A DNA stretch of 64,000 nucleotides from Thraustochytrium sp. TN22 (taxonomy: Eukaryota; Sar; Bigyra; Thraustochytrida; Thraustochytriidae), in assembly GCA_013306675.1 (NCBI GenBank), contig JABLUY010000140.1, positions 34,576 to 98,575 of the forward strand, read 5' to 3'. Both the position numbers and the translations under genes were made by a program. The notes beneath the pieces were generated by a model that saw only the letters and a program-made list of their open reading frames with translations, ran no database searches and was not told where the DNA came from. This document shows positions 1-8,569 of this stretch, in pieces (positions within the stretch are counted from its first letter, which is position 1; every line of letters begins with the position of its first letter).

Positions 1-538
1 TAGTGGCAGGTATCTTGCGCACAACCATTCTCGCGCCAGACATATAAGATGACGATACTGTCCTGACCGTAGGTGACGACCGCGCACAGAAACTACCCTG
101 TCTACGAGCGCTTGCTATGATTTGCCACGCTCCGTACGACGCGGCGGGCGGCCTCAAATTCTATGTGCGTCGCCGCGCGGCGCAAAGGTCCGAGCTCGTG
201 CCCAGTGGTGTTGACGCCACAGCCGCCGCTCCGCAGCGAGCTGTTGCAAGGTCGACAAAGCACTGTGCAAGGTCCGCGCCGGGCCCCGGGTTCTAGCCAG
301 CTTTGTAGAATGCCTGTGAGGTACATGATGGCGCAAGGGTCAATCTGCTGGTTCAAGAAGATGACGCCACGATTGTGGTGACTCTCTCGTGGTGGCCACA
401 CAGCGCAGAACCCGGCAGCCTGCGCGGCGGCGAGCGGGGCGCGGCTGCGGCGGTGGCGCTGCGAGAGCGGCGAGCAGCAGCGGCGGCAGCAGCGGCGGCG
501 CCGAGAGCAGCAGCAGCCAGCAGTGCAGCGGCCGCAAG
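1..538. other. gap before the first gene
   Basis: No convincing gene is seen. Short open frames on both strands are compositionally driven and show no motif. From about 420 the sequence is GCG/GCA-rich and leads into the acetyltransferase gene, so part of it is probably its promoter and 5' leader. Confidence 0.5.
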
Positions 539-1387
539 ATGGGCTCCGCGCAGAGCAAGTCGTCACTGGCGGCGCTGTGGACGTCGCACGTGGGCGAGGA
601 CAACGCGTGGGGCGTGCAAAAGCTGGACGTCTCCGATGCTGAGGTGCGGCGCGAAGTGACGGGCGTGGTGAGCCGGTCGTTCGCGGGCACGACCGAGACC
701 GCGCCCGAGGGTTTGATGGAGTACGTGTTTGGGCCCGAGTCACGCAGCGGCACCATGTACGAGCCGCTGGCGGAGCCGCCCACGGAGGCACGGCTCGAGG
801 GGATTCGCTGGACGTCCACGTTTTGCGCCAACATGGCGCGCACCGCTGGCATCGTGGTGGGGTTGCGCAACGACGAGGGCAAGCTCATGGGCACCATCAT
901 CATGGAGGATCGCCGCGACTGCCCCGGCTGGCTGCGGCGCACCTTTCGCTTTGTGCGCGTCGTGCTCAGGACCCTGTATTGCGCTGGCCTGCCGCCCTGG
1001 ATGACGCGCTCCTTCGGCCTTACCTCCGATACGGAAAAGCGCCTGGACGTGATGGTGGACGTGCTCGACCGCCACCACCCGCACTACTCCCATCTGTACG
1101 TGATCATGGTCGCTGTCGACCCGCCATTTCAGGGCAGGGGCGTGGGCCGCCGCATGCTCGAGGCCGTCAATGCGCTGAGCGACGCGAGTCAGGCCGACGC
1201 TTACTTGGAGGCCTCAGGCCACCGCAACCGTGCCGTCTACGAGCGGGTGGGCTACACCGTGCAGGGCAACCTCGCCACCTTTGGCTCTGAAAACGGCAAG
1301 TGGGTCCCGTACGCCGCGCCGGGCGGCCTCAACTTTATGCTCCGTCGCGCGGAGGCGCCCAGCTCCAGGCTCCTCCCCCCCGCGTGA
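539..1387 (+). CDS. GNAT-family N-acetyltransferase with N-myristoylation signal
   Basis: A 282-residue protein. The open frame begins further upstream at a GTG (389), but the ATG at 539 gives MGSAQSKSS, a textbook N-myristoylation signal (Gly2, Ser6, Lys7), so I place the start there. The C-terminal half carries the GNAT core: a beta strand ending in VIMVAVDPPFQGRGVGRRML, whose QGRGVG is motif A (acetyl-CoA pyrophosphate binding, Q/RxxGxG/A). It is followed by an acidic strand (AYLEASG) and NRAVYERVGY, typical of motif B. The substrate cannot be told from sequence. Family knowledge says transfer of acetyl from acetyl-CoA to an amine; membrane attachment through myristate is inferred. The upstream in-frame extension is a low-complexity Arg/Gly/Ser run and would hide the myristoylation signal. 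Confidence 0.85.
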   Translation: MGSAQSKSSLAALWTSHVGEDNAWGVQKLDVSDAEVRREVTGVVSRSFAGTTETAPEGLMEYVFGPESRSGTMYEPLAEPPTEARLEGIRWTSTFCANMARTAGIVVGLRNDEGKLMGTIIMEDRRDCPGWLRRTFRFVRVVLRTLYCAGLPPWMTRSFGLTSDTEKRLDVMVDVLDRHHPHYSHLYVIMVAVDPPFQGRGVGRRMLEAVNALSDASQADAYLEASGHRNRAVYERVGYTVQGNLATFGSENGKWVPYAAPGGLNFMLRRAEAPSSRLLPPA

Positions 1388-2081
1388 CACGTTCTGACCC
1401 GCTTGAACTAGCCTAACTTAGCTGCTCTCGAACGAGCCACAAATGAGCTTCCCACCCTGTCGCTGGAGCACCCCACATCATCATGCCATGCACGCAAAGC
1501 CTGGTGATGGTCCCCAAGCACGTGAGTGCATCGCGCGCTCTGAATCAGGAAACGGAGGTCCGCGCCGTCGACCTCGCGGTGCAGGAGCGAGAGGGAGACC
1601 GGACCTCGCAGCATACATAGACCACTGCAGCGGTCCGTCCACGAAGCGCGAGCTGCCGGCTCGTTGCGCTGCCGGCAGTGAGGTACATGGGGCACCACGG
1701 CTGCAGTGGTTGGCTGGTTGGTTAGTAACGTCAGGCCTGCCAGTGGGCGAATTGACTATGGCGCCGTAGTGGCGGCCTGCGTGACCCTCGTCGGCCAGAA
1801 CCCGGCCGAGCAAGGCACTGCAAACCCTGTTCGACGCGGCTCCCGCGGCGCGCACGGAGCGGCGGCGGCGGCGCGGCGCGCGGGTGCGGCGTTGCGCGGC
1901 GGGCGGGCTGGCTGGCCTCGCGCCGCCCGGGTCTCGCAGCGGCGGCGGCGGGCTGGCGGCGCGCGGGATCGGCGTGGCCCATCGTCGTCGGCTCGCCGCG
2001 CGACTCCGTCCATCCAGCCGTCTGCTGTCAAGGCGCAAGTCCGCTCAGGCCGGCTGCGCGCGCAGCGCGGCGGCGGGCAGG
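1388..2081. other. gap, no gene seen
   Basis: Between the acetyltransferase and the PHPT1-like gene, both on plus. An in-frame extension of the downstream gene reaches back to 1884, but it starts at a non-ATG codon and is Arg/Gly/Ala low complexity. I treat it as promoter and 5' leader. Confidence 0.5.
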
Positions 2082-3176
2082 ATGCGCAAGGGCGTGATCC
2101 GGCCGCGGCAGTTCCAGCAGGCGCCCGCCGCGCACGTCGGCAGCAGCCGCGCGTATGCGAACGGCAAGGAGGGCAAGCCCGGCAGCGGCAAGCGCAAGGT
2201 GGTCCTGGGCGCCGTGGCGCTCGTGGCGCTCGTGATGGTGTACTTGGTCTTTGGCGGCGCGGGCGGTGACGCCGGCGGCGACGCCGCCTCGCTCGCCGCC
2301 GCCAGCGGCGGCCTGGGCGGCGGCGCGGCGCTGGGCCAGGGCGCAGCCGCGCGCGGCGGCCTGCGCAGCGGCAGTCTCGCGAGCCACGACGAGGACGAGG
2401 ACGACGAGGACGCGGACGCGGACGATGATGCGGACGACGAGGACGACGAGGATGCCGTCGCCGAGGACGTGGACGACGAGGACGACGAGGACCCGGACAG
2501 GGAAGCGCTGGACGAGGACGAGGACGAGACGGGCGGCGGCGTGGTGGGCGACCGCGACGAGGAGGAGGTGGACGACGAGGAGGTGGTGGGCCGCGGCGGC
2601 TTGGATGAGGACCTGCCTGACCTGGAGCAGCAGCGCAGGGACGAGCTTGCCGAGGAGGATGAGGCGCGCGCGCAGCTGGCCCTGGAGCAGCTGCCCACCT
2701 TCCAGGGCCCCGACGACAAGCGCCTCACCATCGACGCGTACTTTGCCAACCTCAACAAGAAGACCGTCAACATCTCGCCGTCGGGCAGCTTCAAGTTTGT
2801 CCTTGTGCACGCGCGTGACAAGAACGGCGACGGCGCCTATATTGTGCAGGGCTGCTCGTCCAAGTCCAAGACCTGCAAGCACCCGGACGCCGCGCGCACC
2901 GTGCGGCACTCCCTCGCCCACTACGGCCTGCAGGGCACGGTGTTGGGCGGCGGCCGCATCACGCGCCACCACTTGCGCCATTCACAGAAGAAGGGCCTCA
3001 TTTCCATCTTTGGCTATTCGCGCACCTACGGCCGCTGCGAGGACTGCAACCGCAAGGTCTGTGACTTCGTCGCCGCCGCCTACCCGGAGTATGTCGTCCG
3101 CTACTCCAACGCCGGCTACCTGGAGAGCGACGAGACCAAGATCAAGCCCACCTTTGTCAAGTGCTCCGCGCCCTGA
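2082..3176 (+). CDS. membrane-anchored PHPT1/Janus-like phosphohistidine phosphatase
   Basis: A 364-residue predicted type II membrane protein. Residues 1-38 are basic and cytosolic. Residues 40-57 (VVLGAVALVALVMVYLVF) form one membrane segment. A Gly/Ala spacer and a strongly acidic Asp/Glu stalk (about 103-195) follow. Residues 235-348 match the 14-kDa phosphohistidine phosphatase (PHPT1, Janus/Ocnus) fold: FKFVLVHARD, LGGGRI (288-293), IFGYSRTYG (309-317), YPEYVVRYSNAGYL. In human PHPT1 the catalytic His53 lies 21 residues before the Leu of LGGGRI; here His267 occupies exactly that position. Family members dephosphorylate phosphohistidine or phospholysine in soluble proteins, so a membrane-tethered form with an acidic stalk is unusual. 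Six Cys in the domain would suit an oxidising lumen. The start is the first ATG before the membrane segment. Confidence 0.82.
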   Translation: MRKGVIRPRQFQQAPAAHVGSSRAYANGKEGKPGSGKRKVVLGAVALVALVMVYLVFGGAGGDAGGDAASLAAASGGLGGGAALGQGAAARGGLRSGSLASHDEDEDDEDADADDDADDEDDEDAVAEDVDDEDDEDPDREALDEDEDETGGGVVGDRDEEEVDDEEVVGRGGLDEDLPDLEQQRRDELAEEDEARAQLALEQLPTFQGPDDKRLTIDAYFANLNKKTVNISPSGSFKFVLVHARDKNGDGAYIVQGCSSKSKTCKHPDAARTVRHSLAHYGLQGTVLGGGRITRHHLRHSQKKGLISIFGYSRTYGRCEDCNRKVCDFVAAAYPEYVVRYSNAGYLESDETKIKPTFVKCSAP

Positions 3177-3727
3177 TGTGTATCACGCTGTGCTTCCAGC
3201 GACCATGAGAAAGAAAAGACAGACAGACAGACAGACAGACGGAAAGGAAATCAATGGGGGAACTCGGAACATGACAAGTTTACGAGGCGCCATGAGGCGC
3301 CATGTTACAAGAGCAATCACAACAGGAGGATGTTGCGCGCAGCGGCGGGGGACTCTCCTCGTCCCAGATTCGTCGCAAGAGCGACCGTGAACCCGAGCGT
3401 CGGCCTCTTCGCCCTGGTTCGTCACAAGAGAGAGAGCGATTGGATGTTGCGACTTCTCTCGTCCCTGATCTGTCCCTTTCGTGCGGCCCAGTTTCAGTCA
3501 GTCAGCCAGTCTGCCGACCAGAACCGGCCGCAATGCGCCCCTTGACCCCACCTTGCCTGACCCTCCTCCCGCCGCGCCGCGCGCCTCAGGGCTGGCGCCC
3601 CTTGCTCAGCCCTCCGTCCCAGCTCAGCTTCCTCCGCGCCGTGTCGGCCCTGGGGCGCTCGTACCCGGGCCGAGGCGGGTCCCGCCGCGGCAGAGCCCGA
3701 ACCCCGCGCCAAAACCCCGAGCGCGCG
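3177..3727. repeat. gap with a (GACA)n microsatellite
   Basis: A (GACA)n tract lies at about 3217-3241, 40 bases after the PHPT1-like stop codon. A 10-base unit gaggcgccat is tandemly doubled at 3284-3303. The rest is the presumed promoter and leader of the sulfite oxidase gene. The open frame running in from 3302 is not an ATG-started gene. Confidence 0.6.
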
Positions 3728-5725
3728 ATGCTCGCGGCGGCGGCGCGGCGCGCGGCGCGCGGCGCGGCGCGCGGGCGCGCGGCGGGCGCGGCCGGCCCCG
3801 CGCGCGGCCCCGGCCCCGCGGGCGCGGGCGCGGGCATGGGCATGGGCATGGGGAGGATGGGCATGGACATGGGCGCGGGCGCGGGCGCGGGCGCGGGCGA
3901 GGCCGCGGGCGAGGCGCTCTGCGCGGGCGGCGGGAGGGCGGCTGCGAGCAGCGCGCGAGGCATGGCGACGAGAAGCGCGCGAGGCATGGCGACGGCTAGG
4001 ACCATCGCGCGCGAAAAGGGCGCCGGCGCGGCGGGGGAAAGGACGACGAGGACGACGAGGACGACGGCCGCGGCGCTGCGCGAGGGCGGCGGCGAGGAGG
4101 GCCGAGGGCGGTGGAGGGCGGGCGCGCGCGCGGCCGTGGTGGGCGGCATGGGCCTGAGCGGCCTGGCGGCGGCACAGGTGATGCAGCAGGCGCCGGCCGA
4201 GGCCGAGGCGCTGGGCCCTGACGAGGTGGCGCCGGGCGGGAGCAGGACGGAGCGGTGCCCGCTGGGGTACCCGTACTTTACGCGCAAGGAGGTGGGCAAG
4301 CACAAGCGCAAGGAGGAGCGCATCTACGTGACGTACCGCGACGGCGTGTACGACGTGACGACCTTTGTGGACGCGCACCCGGGCGGCGAGCGCATCTTGC
4401 TGGCGGCAGGGTCGGCGATCGACCCGTACTGGGCCATGTACCAGCAGCACAGCACGAGGCAGGTGATGGAGATCCTGGCGTCATTGCGCATCGGCACGTT
4501 GTACAAACACGAGTACGAGGAGGCGGAGCAGAGCATGGACTTTGACGACCCGTACGCGAACGACCCGCCGCGCGCGCCGCTGGGCAAGGTGCGGTGCGAG
4601 AAGCCGTACAACTCGGAGACGGTCATCGAGCTCATCCCGGACAACTACATCACGCCGCTCCCGATGCACTACAAGCGGCACCACCACCCGGTGCCGCAGG
4701 CGCGCGAGGAGGACTACCGCTTGGTGCTGGCCTTCGAGGACGCCAACATCTTGCAGCTTACGACCAAGGACCTGCGGTCGCGCTTCAAGAAGCACGAGAT
4801 CCCGGTGACGCTGCAGTGCGCCGGCAACCGGCGCAAGGAGCTGGAGAGCGTGGCGCCCGTGCAGGGCCTGGAGTGGGACTGCGGCGCCATCAGCACGGCC
4901 GTCTGGGGCGGCTGCCTGCTGCGCGACGTGCTGGAGTTCACGGGCTTCGGGGACGAGTCGGCGCTCATTGAGCGCGCCGGCGTCAAGCACATTCAGTTTG
5001 AGGGCCTGGACAAGCCGTACGACGCGTCCATCCCGATCGACAAGGCGCTGAGCAAGTTCGGCGACGTCCTCGTGGCGTACGAGATGAACGGCGAGCCCAT
5101 CCCACGCGAGCATGGCGGGCCGGTGCGCATCATCGTGCCGGGCCACCTCGCGGCGCGCAGCGTCAAGTGGTGCCACCGCGTCACCGCGTCCAAGGGCGAG
5201 GCACACAGCGGCTGGCAGCGCGGCATCGCCTACAAGGGCGCGCCCTCGTACATGAAGTCCTTTGACGGCGTCGATCCGGAGACGCTGCCCTCGGTGCAGG
5301 AGCTCCCGGTCAACTCGGCAATTTGCACGCCGCGACCCAACGCGCGCATCGACTTCGAGGACGGCAGCATCACGCTCCGGGGCTGGGCCTGGAGCGGCGG
5401 CGGTCGCAACATCATCCGCGTGGACGTCAGCGCCGATGGCGGTCGCACCTGGCAGCCGGCCGACCTCGGCCGCGGCTCTGAGCAGGCGCAGAACCGCGCC
5501 TGGGCGTGGACCTTTTGGGAGGCCGAGGTGGCCGTCCCGCCCGAGCTCTGCAAGCCGGGCCAGGACCTTGAGCTGCTCTGCCGCGCTGTCGACAGTTCCA
5601 TGAACCACCAGCCAGAGCGCCGCGACTCTGTCTGGAACCTCCGCGGCATCATGAACAACTCCTATCACCGCGTGCCTGTTCGTCTCGTCCCGCCCGGCCA
5701 GGAGGCCGCCGGCGAGTCTAGCTAG
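3728..5725 (+). CDS. SUOX: sulfite oxidase (cytochrome b5 + molybdenum cofactor domains)
   Basis: A 665-residue homologue of animal-type sulfite oxidase, which oxidises sulfite to sulfate and passes electrons through a b5 haem to cytochrome c in the mitochondrial intermembrane space. The ATG at 3728 gives an Ala/Arg leader (MLAAAARRAARGAARGRAAG), a plausible mitochondrial presequence, then a Met-Gly/Ala-Gly low-complexity linker. The b5 domain is at about 180-260, with HPGGERI (haem His217) and YQQHSTRQ (second haem His241). The Moco domain follows, with LQCAGNRRKEL (Moco-ligand Cys364), EWDCGAISTAVWGG, and PGHLAARSVKWCHRV. The C-terminal dimerisation domain is also present (GWAWSGGGRNIIRVDVS, ADGGRTW). 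All domains are complete. The stop codon lies inside a tctagctagc run. The symbol follows the animal gene. Confidence 0.95.
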   Translation: MLAAAARRAARGAARGRAAGAAGPARGPGPAGAGAGMGMGMGRMGMDMGAGAGAGAGEAAGEALCAGGGRAAASSARGMATRSARGMATARTIAREKGAGAAGERTTRTTRTTAAALREGGGEEGRGRWRAGARAAVVGGMGLSGLAAAQVMQQAPAEAEALGPDEVAPGGSRTERCPLGYPYFTRKEVGKHKRKEERIYVTYRDGVYDVTTFVDAHPGGERILLAAGSAIDPYWAMYQQHSTRQVMEILASLRIGTLYKHEYEEAEQSMDFDDPYANDPPRAPLGKVRCEKPYNSETVIELIPDNYITPLPMHYKRHHHPVPQAREEDYRLVLAFEDANILQLTTKDLRSRFKKHEIPVTLQCAGNRRKELESVAPVQGLEWDCGAISTAVWGGCLLRDVLEFTGFGDESALIERAGVKHIQFEGLDKPYDASIPIDKALSKFGDVLVAYEMNGEPIPREHGGPVRIIVPGHLAARSVKWCHRVTASKGEAHSGWQRGIAYKGAPSYMKSFDGVDPETLPSVQELPVNSAICTPRPNARIDFEDGSITLRGWAWSGGGRNIIRVDVSADGGRTWQPADLGRGSEQAQNRAWAWTFWEAEVAVPPELCKPGQDLELLCRAVDSSMNHQPERRDSVWNLRGIMNNSYHRVPVRLVPPGQEAAGESS

Positions 5726-8569
5726 CCAGCTTGAGGCTGGTGCAAGTGGTCGATCGACACGGTTCTCACATCAGATAGATGGCCTGACTGAGGAGGAGGA
5801 GCCAAGCGTTCGAGCCGACCGTGGGTTGCGCGCTTCCCGTAGAGGAGCGAGTACCGTAAGTAGTGAGGTAGCTGGCACAGGCATGGATGCGAGTTCCTTT
5901 TTTTATGTGAACGACACGCTCAATTTGATTGGCCTCGACAGTGAGTTGGTTGATGAGGGACCAAGTGCTGGTCCACCGTGATTTCTCGAGCTCTGCAATC
6001 CATTGCAAGTACCTTACTTGAACTTGAAGCTTGGGAGGGGAGAGTCAATCTTGCCCCTAGATTCGCTGAGACGCCGTCACAAGGCTGTGTGCGCACGCTA
6101 CCATTTCCCAACTGAAGGAAGCTCATCACGAGTGCTTTGGCCTGAACTTCATGTCGCACGGCCCGTGGCCGCGCAAAGCGCCTCACCACTGCAGGCTCGC
6201 TGCCCAGCAAGGAAGTTCAAGCAAGCCAACGCATCCAAGCAAGCCAAGCAAGCCAAGCAAGCCAAGCAAGCCAAGCAAGCCAAGCAAGCCAAGCAAGCCA
6301 AGCAAGCCAAGCAAGCCAAGCCGAGCGTGACTCCCGCCCGCGTCCTTGCTAGCTAGCTAGCAGGGCAGGAGCAAATTGAGCCACCAACGAACCGGAGGAG
6401 TCACAGGCCGGATGAAGAAGCGGAAGAAGCTCTGGGTGGCCTTTCTGGTTCGCCCCGGGCTGCGTTGAACCCGGCGTTGTCGTGGTCGACGAGCCACGTG
6501 ACGCTGCAATCCGCGCCCGCGCGCTGGCTGCCGCAATCACGGCGCGAGCCCGGGCTTGCCTTTCGCCCACGCGCAGCCGGCGCCGCGCGAAAGCTTGCAA
6601 GCTGCCTGGCGCGCTAGCTTTCGTCTCGTGGTTAGCTAGCTAGCTAGCAGTGGCGGCCGGCGGCAAAGGTGGCCGCGCCCAGGCAGCCAAGGTCGCCGCA
6701 CAGCACTGTACCGCACTGCACGGCCAGTGGCAGTGGCACTACACGCCGCCGCGGCCGCAACCGGGCGAGGGTCGAGATCGACAATCGCCAGAGGTGACCG
6801 TCCAGACCGCACTGCAGGAGAGGCGGCCACTGCAACTTACTCCAAGTTGGTGATGGCTGCCTGCAGGGCCTCGTCCCTCCCTAACGGCCGGTGCACGATG
6901 GTGGCTCGCTGGAATCCAAGTCAATGCAACGGCAGCCCGGCAGCCGCCAACGCCACTGCCAGTGGTAGGTCAGACATGATTCTCTGGGCTCGGTCGCCGG
7001 GATTGGCAAGTCTGATGAGTGAGTCAGCAGCTTGTCGAGCTCTTGAGTTACAATCTGCACCAACTTGAAGACCTGCATGTTCATGTGAACAGCGCGTCCA
7101 CGCGCGTCCACGAGGATCGACCACCCGCCCAACCGCTGCCAGTGACTCGCCATGGGTTCTGGCGTGGCGCGCCCGAGAGTGATTGGCCGAGCGGGTCCGC
7201 AGGACCAGGCCCGCGCGCGCCGTTTCTCTGCACTGCAGCGGCCTGGCCCTCATGATGGGCCTCATCAGCGCTGGCGGCCTAGCTCCGCGTCAGCCTCGCT
7301 CGCCGCGGCATCGACGAGCGAGTCGGAGCGCAGCTCCGAGTCCGCAGCAACTTCCGCGCAGCGCGCCGCGCTTCCAGCAGCAGACCCGACCAGGCCGGCC
7401 GCGGTGCCGCGCGCGCGTCTCGCCGCGCTGCGCTCGAGCGCCGCGCCGCGAGGGCGCGCTCGACCTCGCCTCGAGCCGGACGCCGCGAGCGCGAGCGCGA
7501 GCGCGAGCTCGGGCCCGGGCAGGTCGACGTCGAGCTCGACGGCGAGGGAGAGCCTCGCGGGGACGACGACAACTCCCATCGGCCGGCCGGAGAGCGAGCG
7601 AGCTGCCTGCGCGGGGAGGCCAGGAAGGCGCGGCTTGCGAGCTCGCAGCGCCGCTGGTGCTGGGCTGCTGGTGTTGTTGTCGCCGGCGAAGGACGGGCCT
7701 GGCGGCAGCAGCACCGCGCGGGCCAGCGCCGCAAACGCAAAGCAAAGCAAAGCAAAGCAAAGCCAAGCGCCGCCGGCAGGCAGCGGGCGGGCAGGCAGCA
7801 GTCGCGGACGCAGGCGCCGCGGCGGCGCGAGCTGAGCGAGCGGCGCGTGGCGCGGGAGTCCGGGCGGTGGCGCGCGGCGATCCCCGGTCGCCTCCATTCA
7901 ACCTCCCTCCTCCGCCTCGCCTCATCCATCCATCCATCCATCTCTCCATCCATCTAACGAGCGCGGCGGCGGCGTCGGCCGCAGCGGCGCGCGCCAGCCG
8001 AGCGGGGCGGCCGCGGCTCGCGCGCGCGCGCCGGCGCAGCGCGGCAGGCGCGGCGCGGCAGGCAGGCGGGCGGCATCGGCCGTCGAACGACAGCGCCGCG
8101 GCGCGTTCAAACAAACTCCCAAGCGGCGGCGGCCGGGCGGGCGAGCCTGGCGGCGGCCGCGTAGGGCGCGGCGGCGGCGGAGAGCGCGGCGGAGGCAGCC
8201 CGCGCGCCCGTGGCTGGCTGGCCTGCCTGGGACGCACCCCGACTCGACGGCTTGACTCGCCTCGCCTCGTTTCGACGCGCATAGACTCGACTCGACTCGA
8301 CTCGACTTGAGACGGTTCGAGCGGGCCGCGGTCGCGTTGCGCGCTCGGGACCGTGCCCTCGACCGCTCGCGCGCTAGCTCGCTCGCTCGCTCACTCGGGC
8401 GCTCGCTCGCGCGGCGGAGCGCAGAGCCGCGCCGTGGCTGGCTGGCCAGGCAGGCTTGGACGAAGAAGAGTGACGAAGAGGCCGGCGCAAGGCGCAAGGG
8501 CGCGACACGGTGAGTGCCGCCTGGGTCGGCGCGGCGCTGCGCGCCGCGCTGCAGGGCGCGAGCCCTGGC
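5726..8569. other. 2.8 kb non-coding stretch with microsatellites
   Basis: No open frame here shows a domain. Its contents include a 9-base tandem (caagcaagc) at about 6236-6320, TAGC-tetranucleotide runs at 6348-6361 and 6633-6648, an (AAAGC)n tract at about 7737-7763, (CATC)n at about 7923-7945 and a gactc pentamer run at about 8284-8307. From 7300 to 8500 the sequence is extremely GC-rich with long Arg/Ala/Ser shadow frames on both strands. It is probably the promoter and leader of the downstream glycosyltransferase. A donor-like gtgagt at 8510-8515 leaves open a 5' intron. Confidence 0.5.
6236..6320. repeat. 9-base tandem repeat (caagcaagc)n
   Basis: About nine direct copies of caagcaagc are seen directly. 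It lies inside the long intergenic region, with no gene overlapping it. Confidence 0.85.

Noticed and set aside
7183-8310. 375-codon Arg/Ala-rich frame
   Set aside because: No motif, both strands open throughout, simple-sequence content; composition effect in a likely promoter/leader.
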